Assembly (NCBI GenBank): GCA_041495845.1
Contig: JBGQDM010000074.1
Location: forward strand, 1 to 15,658
Length of the DNA: 15,658 bases
Direction of reading: 5' to 3'
Source: JBGQDM01 sp041495845
Lineage (GTDB): Bacteria > Acidobacteriota > Terriglobia > Terriglobales > Acidobacteriaceae
The translations under genes and the position numbers were made by a program. The notes under the pieces are model-generated. The model made no database searches. It had not been told where the DNA came from and worked only from the letters and a program-made list of their open reading frames with translations. Shown piece by piece: positions 7,619 through 14,208 of the stretch (its first letter is position 1; each line of letters starts with the position of its first letter).

Positions 7619-8511
7619 TGCCCGCCTTCCTCCCGCTTGGCCGACTGCCACTGCGCTTCCAACTCTTCGAGGGAAGCTTGCTGCGGCTTGCTGCCTTGCT
7701 TGCGCAGCTCTTCTTCCACTCGCTGAAACCGCCGTTTGAACTTGCGGTTGGTCCGCTTCAGTGCCAACTCGGGATCCACGGAGAGAAAGCGCGCAATGTT
7801 TACCAGGACGAAAAACAGATCGCCCACTTCATCTTCCAGCCGCTGGCGCAACTCCTCGGGAACGATCGGTTGGCCGGAACCGGCGATGCCCCGCGCCAGC
7901 GGCCGCGGTCCGGGCGCGGGAAAGTTTTTCAATTCCTCGCGCAGCTCGAGCGTTTCTTCATTCAGCTTGTCGAACAGGCCTTCAATCTCCGGCCAGTCAA
8001 AACCAACCTGCGCGGCGCGCGAACTCAGCTTCTGCGCTTCGAGCAGCGCCGGAATTCCGCTAGACACTCCAGCCAGCGCAGACTGTTCTTGGATCTTACC
8101 CGACTCACCACCTCTGGGCGGAAACCGCTTTTTTCTTTCCTCCGCCTTCAGCGCCTCCCAGTTGCGCAAAACCTCGGCTGAGGTCTCCGCCTTCACGTCG
8201 CCAAATACATGCGGATGCCGGTCCGTCAACTTGTTCGACAACCGGTCCAGCACTTCATCAATGGAGAAATTGCCATCTTCCTTGGCCATCTCCGCATAAA
8301 AAAGTACCTGTAACAACAGATCGCCCAGTTCGCCACGCAGCTCCTCCCAGTCCCGGTTGTCAATCGCTTCCAGGACTTCGTAGGTTTCCTCCAGCGTGTA
8401 GGGCTTGATCGAATCGAACGTTTGCTCGCGGTCCCAGGGGCACCCCCCCGGCGCGCGCAATCGCGCCATGATGGCAACTGCCCGCTCGAAGCGCTCCCCG
8501 GTCGTAGTCAT
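7615..8511 (-). CDS. mazG: MazG nucleoside triphosphate pyrophosphohydrolase (two-domain)
   Basis: A house-cleaning enzyme that hydrolyses (d)NTPs to NMP and pyrophosphate in the cytosol. The 298-residue product carries the duplicated all-alpha MazG fold. The first domain has LRAPGGCPWDREQT (18-31), EETYE (41-45) and ELGD (61-64), giving the EExxE...ExxD metal site. The second has EETLELREEL and EDEVGDLFFVLVN. Between the two halves of the second domain is a Pro/Gly-rich insert of about 24 residues (from NFPAPGPRPLA) that makes the protein longer than the roughly 263 residues of the E. coli enzyme. ATG at 8511 begins MTTTGERF; no strong ribosome site is seen. The stop overlaps the GNAT start. 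Confidence 0.95.
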   Translation of the reverse strand: MTTTGERFERAVAIMARLRAPGGCPWDREQTFDSIKPYTLEETYEVLEAIDNRDWEELRGELGDLLLQVLFYAEMAKEDGNFSIDEVLDRLSNKLTDRHPHVFGDVKAETSAEVLRNWEALKAEERKKRFPPRGGESGKIQEQSALAGVSSGIPALLEAQKLSSRAAQVGFDWPEIEGLFDKLNEETLELREELKNFPAPGPRPLARGIAGSGQPIVPEELRQRLEDEVGDLFFVLVNIARFLSVDPELALKRTNRKFKRRFQRVEEELRKQGSKPQQASLEELEAQWQSAKREEGGQ

Positions 8512-8560
8512 CGCTGAACACTGTAAACGACCCGTGCATCTGCCGACAAACTTCGCCACG

Positions 8561-9238
8561 CTATCGGCCGCACTGGGCCAGCATCCGGGTATCATCGGAG
8601 ATCATTCCGTCGATCCCCAGCCGCCGCACCCGTGAGACTTCCTCAGGCGAGTTCACGGTCCAGGTCACGACTTTTCTCCCTGCTCGATGCAATTCCTCAA
8701 CCAGCATCGCATCCACCAGTTCGCAACGCGGAAGAACATACTGCACTGGCAGCTCCCGCCAAGCCGAAAGCGCCTCGCGAGTTTCTGCGAGCAACCCCAG
8801 TGGCAACTCATCATCAAGACCGCGGACAGCCTTCAAGACCTCAGGCAGAAACGACGAGATGACAAGCCCGCGCTGCGGCGCGCACGCTCGGAGCAAAGCA
8901 ACCACTTGCGCCTCGATCCCCGCCACCTTCAACTCGATATCGAGAAATGCCCGTTGCCCATGGCGCGTCAACACATCTTCCAGGAGTACCGGCCCGGAAA
9001 CACCCGCCGCCCGGGCACAATCACGCAACACCGCCAAACTTGAAGCCGTCACCTGCAACCCACCGAAGTCTGCATCGTGGCAGAGCAGCAGTTGCCCATC
9101 CGCTGATTGGCGCACGTCGAACTCGAATCCGTCGCACCCATCGGCCAGGCAACAATCGAACGCCTCGAAAGTGTTTTCAGCGATGGCCGGAGAATAGCGG
9201 GCGCCGCGATGTCCCAGCAGCAAGGGCGTGGCAGTCAT
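8561..9238 (-). CDS. Glycerophosphodiester phosphodiesterase
   Basis: A 225-residue GDPD-family enzyme that splits glycerophosphodiesters into glycerol-3-phosphate and an alcohol. It is the right length for the bacterial cytosolic UgpQ type. The catalytic His10-Arg11 (GHRGARYSP), Glu21-Asn22-Thr23, the metal ligands Glu39 and Asp41 (FEFDVR), His54-Asp55 (CHDADF), and the later DIELKV and TVNSPEEV strands are all intact. There is no signal peptide, so it acts in the cytosol. ATG at 9238 starts 9 bp after the preceding gene's stop, so the genes are probably cotranscribed; no clear ribosome site is seen. Confidence 0.93.
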   Translation of the reverse strand: MTATPLLLGHRGARYSPAIAENTFEAFDCCLADGCDGFEFDVRQSADGQLLLCHDADFGGLQVTASSLAVLRDCARAAGVSGPVLLEDVLTRHGQRAFLDIELKVAGIEAQVVALLRACAPQRGLVISSFLPEVLKAVRGLDDELPLGLLAETREALSAWRELPVQYVLPRCELVDAMLVEELHRAGRKVVTWTVNSPEEVSRVRRLGIDGMISDDTRMLAQCGR

Positions 9239-9247
9239 GAAGGGAAA

Positions 9248-9556
9248 TCAATCGAGATCGAAATCGCGGATCGGCCTGCCGGTATCGGGCGATTCCTTGG
9301 CCCGCTTCACCGCTTCCTGAAATTTCTTTTCCAGCAGCTCGGCACTGTTTTTTTGTGCCTCCACCGCCTGGCGGAACACCGATTCCTTGCGACTGTCTTG
9401 CTCGCGCATGGCGCGCGCGGCCGCTTCAAAATCGGCGAATGTCTTGGGTGTGGCCGGCGGAGTATGCGCGATCACAGCCTTGGCGCCGGCATCCACCTTG
9501 AGCAGCGCCCCGCAACACGGGCAGGTCACGTCAAACGCCTCTTGCGGCTTCGCCAT
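9248..9556 (-). CDS. Small CPCC zinc-ribbon-like protein of unknown function
   Basis: A 102-residue protein that I recognise only as a conserved hypothetical type. Residues 11-16 (TCPCCG) give a single Cys12-x-x-Cys15 knuckle plus Cys14, which could bind metal if two chains dimerise, or act in thiol redox. The middle (residues 39-86) is a charged helix rich in Glu, Lys, Arg and Ala (FADFEAAARAMREQD, LLEKKFQEAVKRAKE), probably coiled coil. The C-terminus is a tidy acidic tail, RPIRDFDLD. ATG at 9556 is preferred over ATG at 9571 on pattern; AAGGTG lies 12 nt upstream of it. It sits 9 bp before the phosphodiesterase gene. Confidence 0.75.
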   Translation of the reverse strand: MAKPQEAFDVTCPCCGALLKVDAGAKAVIAHTPPATPKTFADFEAAARAMREQDSRKESVFRQAVEAQKNSAELLEKKFQEAVKRAKESPDTGRPIRDFDLD

Positions 9557-9586
9557 GAGCGCATGATACACCTTGGCTCGCCGCCC

Positions 9587-9883
9587 TCAGCGCGGATGCA
9601 GCTTGAGGGGCAGAACGTGAAACAGGTTGAGCATCTCCCATCCCAGCAGCGCGAGTGAGAGCAACACGACCAGAATCGCCAGCACCTCGCCGAAGCCCAT
9701 CCGGTTCTTCTCCGGCTCCAGGTGCTTGGTCACCAGGGCAAGGATGTTTAAGGTGGCAAAACCGAATACGAGCATCCACAGGATGTTATAGAGTTCGCTC
9801 TGCTTGGCGCGGCCTTGCAACCCGGCCAGGGCCAGGATGACAGCGGCTGGCTGCAAGAGGGCGCTCCCACGCACCGCCGCCAC
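9587..9883 (-). CDS. Small membrane protein of unknown function (start uncertain)
   Basis: A predicted inner-membrane protein with two clear hydrophobic helices: LYNILWMLVFGFATLNILALV and EVLAILVVLLSLALLGWEML, separated by a short charged loop (TKHLEPEKNRMGF). It ends LPLKLHPR, which may place the C-terminus in the cytosol. The frame is open back to 9970, but the upstream part contains a -10-like TAAAAT (minus strand, 9914-9919). GTG at 9883 is therefore my working start, with TTG at 9856 or 9820 also possible. With the latest of these the protein would be about 77 residues. No function can be assigned. Confidence 0.6.
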   Translation of the reverse strand: MAAVRGSALLQPAAVILALAGLQGRAKQSELYNILWMLVFGFATLNILALVTKHLEPEKNRMGFGEVLAILVVLLSLALLGWEMLNLFHVLPLKLHPR

Positions 9884-10037
9884 GCCACCCGCCTGCGCTG
9901 CTGCCAGAAATTTTAGACACGGGCCCATGGGGAAATCTGCTGCCAAGCCTACGAGGAAAGCGCTGTCCAAGGCAAGGGACGGGAACCCGCACGCTTACTA
10001 ACCGGGCGTCGCCGTTGACCGAATGCCGGAAACCGAC

Positions 10038-11672
10038 CTAGAGCGATACCAGTTGATGATCCACGCAGTCGGTGCGCACCGCTTCGAGCAGGCGCGGCAC
10101 CAGATCAAAACCATGGCGCGCTACCCAAGTCACCCCGGCCAGAGTGCGCTCCTGGAGTTCTTTCTCCGGAAACAAAGCATGACTCAACCCCACCGCGTGC
10201 CCCCGCAGCACGTCGTCTCGCCGTAACTCAGCCTGCGCCGCCCGGCTGTGCAGACGATTGAGCTGATACTGCATTTTCGCCTCCGCCTGCTGCGCCGCCT
10301 CCACCAGTGTCGGATCCAGCTTTGCCAGACCGTGCCGGACTTTCTCCAGGGTGCCCGCCAGCCCACGCGTCGCCGCCGAAAATGCCGCCTGCAAGTCATC
10401 CGATACCGCTTGCGCGCCCAATTTTTCCGCCAACGCCACTTCGCCATGGAAGAAATCCGGCAGCGTCAGCCGATAGCGGGCGAGCTTGGCCGCCACCTTC
10501 GGCTCCAGCAGCGTAGCCGAAATGCGTGGCAGCACCGGCGTGATCCGCCCCAGCAACCGTTCATAGAGCACCGCCGTCTGCGCAAAATACGCCACCTCCG
10601 CCGGCCCCCCCACATACGCCAACACCGGTAGCAGGTGGTCCTGCATTAGCGGGCGCAGCAGAGCGCTGGCGCTGGCCTGCTCCGGATGCTCCGCCACTCG
10701 CTGCAGCAGGTCCTGCGACGAAACCTTCTCCCGCCCAATTTCGAAACCCACATCCCCATTCCGGTGCGCGATCTGCACCACCAGCCGCTGCCCATCGCGA
10801 ACCCAGAACAGCGGCACCGATGACGCCGTGACCCTGACCTGTTCGTGATAGCCCGCGGCAACCAATTGTTTGCCGCGCTCGAGCAGCGCGCCGTTTAGCT
10901 CCGCCGCTCGCGTGACAGTTGCCGCAAAGACTGGGGCTGCCAACCGGTGCAGTTCCGCATCCGAGGGATCGAGCAGGATGAGCCCAGCCGACTCAAACAG
11001 CCTAGCGTAGAGCTTGGCAAACGCCGACACCAGCGTTCCGCCCGGCTGGTAGCTCTCTCGCAAAGTGTCTAGCAGATCACCTGGACCCAGAATCTGTTCC
11101 GCTTCATCGACCAGCCCGCGGATTTCATCGCCCAGCACAATCGCGTGCACCGGCGTAGCGCCGCTCGGGGTCGCTATGAGTTCCAGCTTCTTGAGCTCAC
11201 TGCCGGCCGCCAGCAAAGTGGCTCTGCTCACTTCGGCGAAGTCATGGTCTTCCGCCGCCAGCCAGAAAATCGGCACGGTGGGGATCCCTGCCGCGGTCGC
11301 CTCGGCCGCCAGCTTCACTGCGGTTACCGCCTTCAGCATGGAGAGCAGTGGGCCCCCGAACAGTCCCACCTGCTGCCCGGTGATTATCGTCAGAGCGCCT
11401 GCGCGTAGCCGCTCGATATTCGCCAACGCCGCCGGCCCCGCACCCCAGGCCCGATTCTGCCGGTCTAGGACCTCGGCCACCGCCCGCCGCGTGGGTTCGT
11501 CCACCCGGACGCGCCCCGCTTCTTCCGCCATCCAGCCGGAAAACTGTGGTGGACGGGTGAAAAACTGCCGGACTTTTGGGAAGTCGTAAAGGAAGTCAGA
11601 AAAAAGCTGTGTCGTATGCGGGATCTGGGTAAACGGCAGGCAGGTTGCGTTCACTGGCCGCACCCCCAACAT
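10038..11672 (-). CDS. bshC: Putative bacillithiol cysteine ligase BshC
   Basis: BshC joins cysteine to glucosaminyl-malate in the last step of bacillithiol synthesis, the low-molecular-weight thiol of Bacillota and several other phyla. The 544 residues match the usual 530-550. Recognisable features are the N-terminal CLPFTQIPHTTQLFSDFLYD (11-30), the Rossmann-type core IITGQQVGLFGGPLLSMLKA (about 95-114), the FWLAAEDHDFAEV segment, and the long C-terminal coiled coil (about 430-500). The C-terminus WVARHGFDLVPRLLEAV is also typical. ATG at 11672 precedes the conserved block closely, although the ribosome site is weak. bshA and bshB are not in the window. It heads the minus-strand operon. Confidence 0.93.
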   Translation of the reverse strand: MLGVRPVNATCLPFTQIPHTTQLFSDFLYDFPKVRQFFTRPPQFSGWMAEEAGRVRVDEPTRRAVAEVLDRQNRAWGAGPAALANIERLRAGALTIITGQQVGLFGGPLLSMLKAVTAVKLAAEATAAGIPTVPIFWLAAEDHDFAEVSRATLLAAGSELKKLELIATPSGATPVHAIVLGDEIRGLVDEAEQILGPGDLLDTLRESYQPGGTLVSAFAKLYARLFESAGLILLDPSDAELHRLAAPVFAATVTRAAELNGALLERGKQLVAAGYHEQVRVTASSVPLFWVRDGQRLVVQIAHRNGDVGFEIGREKVSSQDLLQRVAEHPEQASASALLRPLMQDHLLPVLAYVGGPAEVAYFAQTAVLYERLLGRITPVLPRISATLLEPKVAAKLARYRLTLPDFFHGEVALAEKLGAQAVSDDLQAAFSAATRGLAGTLEKVRHGLAKLDPTLVEAAQQAEAKMQYQLNRLHSRAAQAELRRDDVLRGHAVGLSHALFPEKELQERTLAGVTWVARHGFDLVPRLLEAVRTDCVDHQLVSL

Positions 11673-11869
11673 CGCCCGGATTTTCTGCGCAAAAGCATGC
11701 TCATTGAGACGCGAGACTACTACAGATGTTACACAAGCAAAGCTGGATTCAGTTCCCTTGCGGGCGGAGACTTAGGCGCCCGGGGGCCACGGCAAGCGGT
11801 TACCCACGCCCCATTGACGGCGCGCTCCAGCAGGCCCAGAATGAAGGTAGTACCGGAACCACCTCACGT
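11673..11869 (+). promoter_or_regulatory. ssrA promoter region (divergent from bshC)
   Basis: In this 197-bp gap TTGACG (11814-11819) and CAGAAT (11837-11842) are separated by 17 bp, a reasonable sigma-70 promoter with a good -35 and a 4/6 -10. Transcription would start near 11849, giving a leader of about 20 nt that RNase P would remove at the mature tmRNA 5' end (11870). No convincing bshC promoter was found on the minus strand. Confidence 0.5.
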
Positions 11870-12236
11870 GGGGGCGTCACGGCTTCGACGGAGATGCTTG
11901 CGGTTAGGAGGCATGCCGGGGTGCACACACCCGTAATCGCGTGCAAAATGATAATTGCCAATCAAGAACTGGCATACGCTGCTTAATTAGTTAAGTAGCC
12001 GTCCTCCGCGGTTTCGCCCGTGGGCCGTGGAAGGACGTCGCACAGCGGGCTGCTCTTGCCGGCTACGTCTGGGCCGGCAGGCTAAGATCTCAGGCTAGCG
12101 GTTGGCGTTTCTTGTCCATTCTGAGCGTCCGCCGCGAACGTCCCAGGGTAATGCCTGGGGCATGAACGGACTACGCATGTAGTCTCCTGGCCAGTAACAT
12201 TTTCGGACGCGGGTTCAACTCCCGCCGCCTCCACCA
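11870..12236 (+). ncRNA. ssrA: Transfer-messenger RNA (tmRNA), tag ANQELAYAA
   Basis: A complete one-piece tmRNA of 367 nt. The 5' end GGGGGCG pairs over 7 bp with CGCCTCC next to the encoded 3' ACCA, with a G-U at the third pair as in E. coli. The T-arm sequence CGGACGCGGGTTCAACTCCCG (12204-12224) and the 5' TCACGGCTTCGACGG block are the universal tRNA-like parts. The resume codon is GCC at 11957, and the frame to the stop at 11984-11986 reads ANQELAYAA. With the charged Ala this gives a proteolysis tag ending AYAA. It rescues stalled ribosomes together with SmpB. The 3' half is a frequent integration site for genomic islands, and an accessory cluster starts immediately downstream. Confidence 0.97.
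11957..11986 (+). other. ssrA: tmRNA tag-peptide reading frame
   Basis: Nine sense codons (GCC AAT CAA GAA CTG GCA TAC GCT GCT) and TAA encode ANQELAYAA. The reading frame is fixed by the conserved Ala-Ala-stop end and by the sequence upstream of GCC, which resembles the resume signal of other tmRNAs. The terminal AYAA is a variant of the common ALAA degron read by ClpXP. Confidence 0.88.
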
Positions 12237-12273
12237 CGATCTCTGAATTGCAGGAAGTAGTAAGGAAAGAACG

Positions 12274-12531
12274 ATGAATATCGAGATCCGCGACGCCGCG
12301 CTTCAGGCCAGAATTCAGCGGCAGCTGCAGGCGACCTGTTCCAGTAGCGTGGAGGAGGTTTTGGTCCGCCTGCTTGAGACGCAGGAGGAGCAGGATCGCT
12401 GGCTTCTGGAAAACCAGGAACCCAACAATGCGAAAATTCGGCGCGGGATTGAGCAGCTCAACCGGGGAGAGGGAATCCCCGATGATCGGCTGGACGCCTA
12501 CCTAGCGAAACTGAAAGCCAAGCCTGAATGA
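12274..12531 (+). CDS. Antitoxin of a ParDE/RelE-type pair (ParD-like)
   Basis: An 85-residue acidic protein. The N-terminal part (MNIEIRDAALQARIQRQLQ, then SVEEVLVRLLE) resembles a short DNA-binding and dimerisation module. The C-terminal half (from residue 38) is a charged region like the toxin-neutralising tails of ParD antitoxins, with NAKIRRGIEQLNRGEGIPDD typical of antitoxins paired with ParE. ATG at 12274 is preceded by AAGGAAAG at a good distance. Its stop overlaps the toxin start as ATGA. It begins 37 nt after the tmRNA CCA with no visible terminator or promoter, so it may be read through from ssrA. Confidence 0.8.
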   Translation: MNIEIRDAALQARIQRQLQATCSSSVEEVLVRLLETQEEQDRWLLENQEPNNAKIRRGIEQLNRGEGIPDDRLDAYLAKLKAKPE

Positions 12532-12836
12532 GCGTGCGCTACGTCCTAGCGCCGTAGGCCGCGCTTGATCTTGTCCAAATCTGGCGCTACATCAAGAAAC
12601 AAACCAGCGTTGCCATGGCAGACCGCGTCGAATCGGTCATTCGGGAAAGAATTGTCTTCTTGGCGCGAACGCCCGGCGCCGGACATGGGCGCAAGGATCT
12701 GACGGATGAAGCAGTAAGGTTCTTCCCGGTTTATTCCTACCTCATCGTCTACCGTCCAGAGAAGAAACCTTTAGAAGTTGTTTCCATTCTTCACGGCCGT
12801 CGGGACGTGGAACGGATTCTCAAAGGCCGCCTGTGA
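12528..12836 (+). pseudogene. ParE/RelE-superfamily toxin with amber stop at codon 10
   Basis: From the ATGA overlap with the antitoxin the frame reads MSVRYVLAP, then TAG at 12555-12557, then AALDLVQIWRYIKKQTSVAM and onward to a normal C-terminus (SYLIVYRPEKKPLEVVSILH, then RRDVERIL) and stop at 12834-12836. The lost residue is at the position of the Glu or Gln expected in the family's Y-x-L-x-P-E/Q-A-x-x-D-L motif, so one substitution in GAG or CAG explains it. Apart from that codon the frame is intact for 102 codons. It is either a very recent pseudogene, or it is read at low level by suppression or by reinitiation at ATG 12615, which would lack the first helix. ParE-type toxins inhibit DNA gyrase or act as ribosome-dependent RNases. 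Confidence 0.85.
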
Positions 12837-12934
12837 TATCGTCTGCAAAAATTCGCAAGCGCAGTTCCCGGAGGGTTGCGAGAGAAGCAAGGCCAAGAGG
12901 AATACCTTTGGATCTTAGCGTTCGCGAAATTTCT
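12837..12934. other. Convergent gap between ParE and PIN toxin genes
   Basis: This is 98 bp without a gene. A weak CGCAA/TTGCG dyad (about 12854-12882) and the palindrome TTCGCGAA (12921-12928) are present. Neither has a U-tract, so I do not call a terminator. Confidence 0.3.
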
Positions 12935-13360
12935 TCAGAACAAGCTGCAGTCCAGCCCGGCGATGAACTGGATTCCGGGAATCACTTTGCCCACCAGCGC
13001 CGCATCGTTGGTCAGGAACACGTCGGTGCGGGCCTGCGCCGCGCACGCCAGGTGGATGGCATCCGCCGGGTTCACGCCCGATTGTGCGCGAATCCTGGCG
13101 TAGAGGTCCGCGGTGGCTGGTGTGTAGGAGATCACTTCCACGAACGGCGGCTCGAAGACTTCCCGAATCTGGGCGGCGACATCCGCCGCACCCCGCTTGT
13201 AGGGTCCGACCAGAATTTCTCCCACGGCGAATGCACTGGTGCACAGCTGGTCCTGCCGCGTTCTCATCCGCGACAGGATCTGCTGCACGCGCGGCGCATA
13301 GCTGGGATTGTCCTCCAGCCAGTACACAAACAGCATCGTGTCCCAGTAAACTCGGCTCAT
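12935..13360 (-). CDS. PIN-domain ribonuclease toxin (VapC-like)
   Basis: A 141-residue PIN-domain toxin of the normal VapC length. The magnesium-binding acids are all present: Asp7 in VYWDTM, Glu48 in AVGEIL, Asp100 in NPADAIHLA and Asp119 in FLTNDA. VapC enzymes cut tRNA or rRNA. ATG at 13360 overlaps the upstream stop as ATGA, so toxin translation is coupled to the partner gene. The frame stays open further upstream but would run into the partner. The partner is not a known VapB type, which makes the module unusual. Confidence 0.9.
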   Translation of the reverse strand: MSRVYWDTMLFVYWLEDNPSYAPRVQQILSRMRTRQDQLCTSAFAVGEILVGPYKRGAADVAAQIREVFEPPFVEVISYTPATADLYARIRAQSGVNPADAIHLACAAQARTDVFLTNDAALVGKVIPGIQFIAGLDCSLF

Positions 13361-13791
13361 TGCTCGCTGGCGCTTCCGCCGGGCTCGTCGCCATGGGTTG
13401 AGAAGTTTTTCCTCTCTTCCCGAATGAACGCTTCTCCGCCGCCCAGCGCTCTGAACACCTCCCTGGCTGCACCGCGAAGCCGGGACAGAGGATCGGGCAG
13501 GGACGCCACCTTGCCGCCGTCCCCAAGGATCTCGTACGTGTAGGTGACGGTCGTACTCTGGCCCGAAGGCGGGCCGGTTTGCGTGATCAGCTTGAGGCCG
13601 TTCTCCTTCAAAAACTTCCGCGACTTCAGGGCGGCACACACCAGAGGCACGCGATTGTGCAAATCGAGAGACCGGTGAACGCTGCCAACATTCACAGAGA
13701 AAGTTCGTTCCCCCCGGCGCTTGGCAGGCCTCAGGTAAGCTTCGTTGGCATACTGCCGAGCACGATCAGAATCAGAATTCGCTTGTTTCAT
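13357..13791 (-). CDS. Unrecognised 144-aa partner of the PIN toxin, candidate antitoxin
   Basis: I do not recognise the family. The ATG at 13791 has a strong GGAGG (13799-13803), and the stop overlaps the PIN toxin start (ATGA), which is the arrangement of an antitoxin. Residues 1-28 are polar and basic. Residues 30-62 (TFSVNVGSVHRSLDLHNRV, then LVCAALKSRKFL) look like strand-helix-helix, followed by a Ser/Thr-rich hairpin (TGPPSGQSTTVTYTYEIL, 72-89) that would suit the wing of a winged helix. Residues 98-131 (REVFRALGGGEAFIREERK) are helical and charged and could neutralise the toxin. At 144 residues it is about twice the size of a typical VapB. The fold and the antitoxin role are inferences. 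Confidence 0.72.
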   Translation of the reverse strand: MKQANSDSDRARQYANEAYLRPAKRRGERTFSVNVGSVHRSLDLHNRVPLVCAALKSRKFLKENGLKLITQTGPPSGQSTTVTYTYEILGDGGKVASLPDPLSRLRGAAREVFRALGGGEAFIREERKNFSTHGDEPGGSASEQ

Positions 13792-13808
13792 CGAGTCACC
13801 TCCAACCG

Positions 13809-13844
13809 GGAAACTATAATAGCATGCATTGCTCAGCTATGCAA
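13809..13844 (-). promoter_or_regulatory. Promoter and palindromic operator for the 144-aa/PIN operon
   Basis: On the minus strand TTGCAT (13839-13844) and TATTAT (13816-13821) are exactly 17 bp apart, giving a start near 13809 and a leader of about 18 nt containing the GGAGG. TGCATTGCTCAGCTATGCA (13825-13843) is a 19-bp palindrome with 8 of 9 pairs matched. It covers the spacer and overlaps the -35, the expected place for an autorepressing operator. Confidence 0.65.
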
Positions 13845-13878
13845 TCTATGCTTGCGGCAGGTCCCTTGCCCGAAGGTC

Positions 13879-13918
13879 TTGAACAGGAGGTAGGATAATA
13901 GTAGTATATTGGTAGTAT
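13879..13918 (+). promoter_or_regulatory. Promoter of the MazEF-type pair with tandem GTAGTAT boxes
   Basis: TTGAAC (13879-13884) and TAGTAT (13902-13907) are 17 bp apart; TATATT (13905-13910) is an alternative -10. Transcription would start at 13914-13917, at the antitoxin ATG. GTAGTAT is repeated at 13901-13907 and 13912-13918, an 11-bp period over the -10 and start codon, which suits cooperative ribbon-helix-helix binding on one DNA face. Confidence 0.5.
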
Positions 13919-14150
13919 GAAAGAGAAGACATCACTCACACTGTCAAAAGATGTACTGGCCAAGATTGACCGCCTGGCCGGCACCAAACATTCCCGCTCG
14001 GCCTTCATCGAGCACATCCTGCGCGAACACTTGCGCGAGCGGGCCCGCGCGGCCGTCCACGCCCGCGATCTCGTGCGCATCAACCAGGCGGCGGAAGCAT
14101 TGAACTCCGAGGCCGAGGACGTGCTCGGCTATCAGGCGCCCGAGGAATGA
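13917..14150 (+). CDS. Ribbon-helix-helix antitoxin paired with MazF-like toxin
   Basis: A 77-residue CopG/RHH-type antitoxin. Residues 4-42 give the strand and two helices of the fold (KTSLTLSKDVLAKIDRLAG, then HSRSAFIEHILREHLRER). The rest is a charged tail ending in VLGYQAPEE, which would occupy the toxin. ATG at 13917 is the only usable start because TAG lies in frame at 13902. AGGAGG at 13885 is 26 nt away, too far to serve it, so a leaderless start is likely. The MazF-like gene follows at 14209. Confidence 0.85.
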   Translation: MKEKTSLTLSKDVLAKIDRLAGTKHSRSAFIEHILREHLRERARAAVHARDLVRINQAAEALNSEAEDVLGYQAPEE

Positions 14151-14208
14151 GCGCGCCCGTGATGAGCTAACCGATGAGCCATTCGACTAGCCAACCAAGG
14201 AAACGACT

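Noticed and set aside
12555..12557. Amber codon reassigned to an amino acid in this organism
   Set aside because: The flavoprotein, its convergent methyltransferase and the VapB-like gene use TAG as a normal stop, so genome-wide recoding is unlikely.
12833..13543. Plus-strand frame of 236 codons opposite the PIN toxin
   Set aside because: It is antisense to two well-supported genes with good start signals and has no plausible protein pattern.
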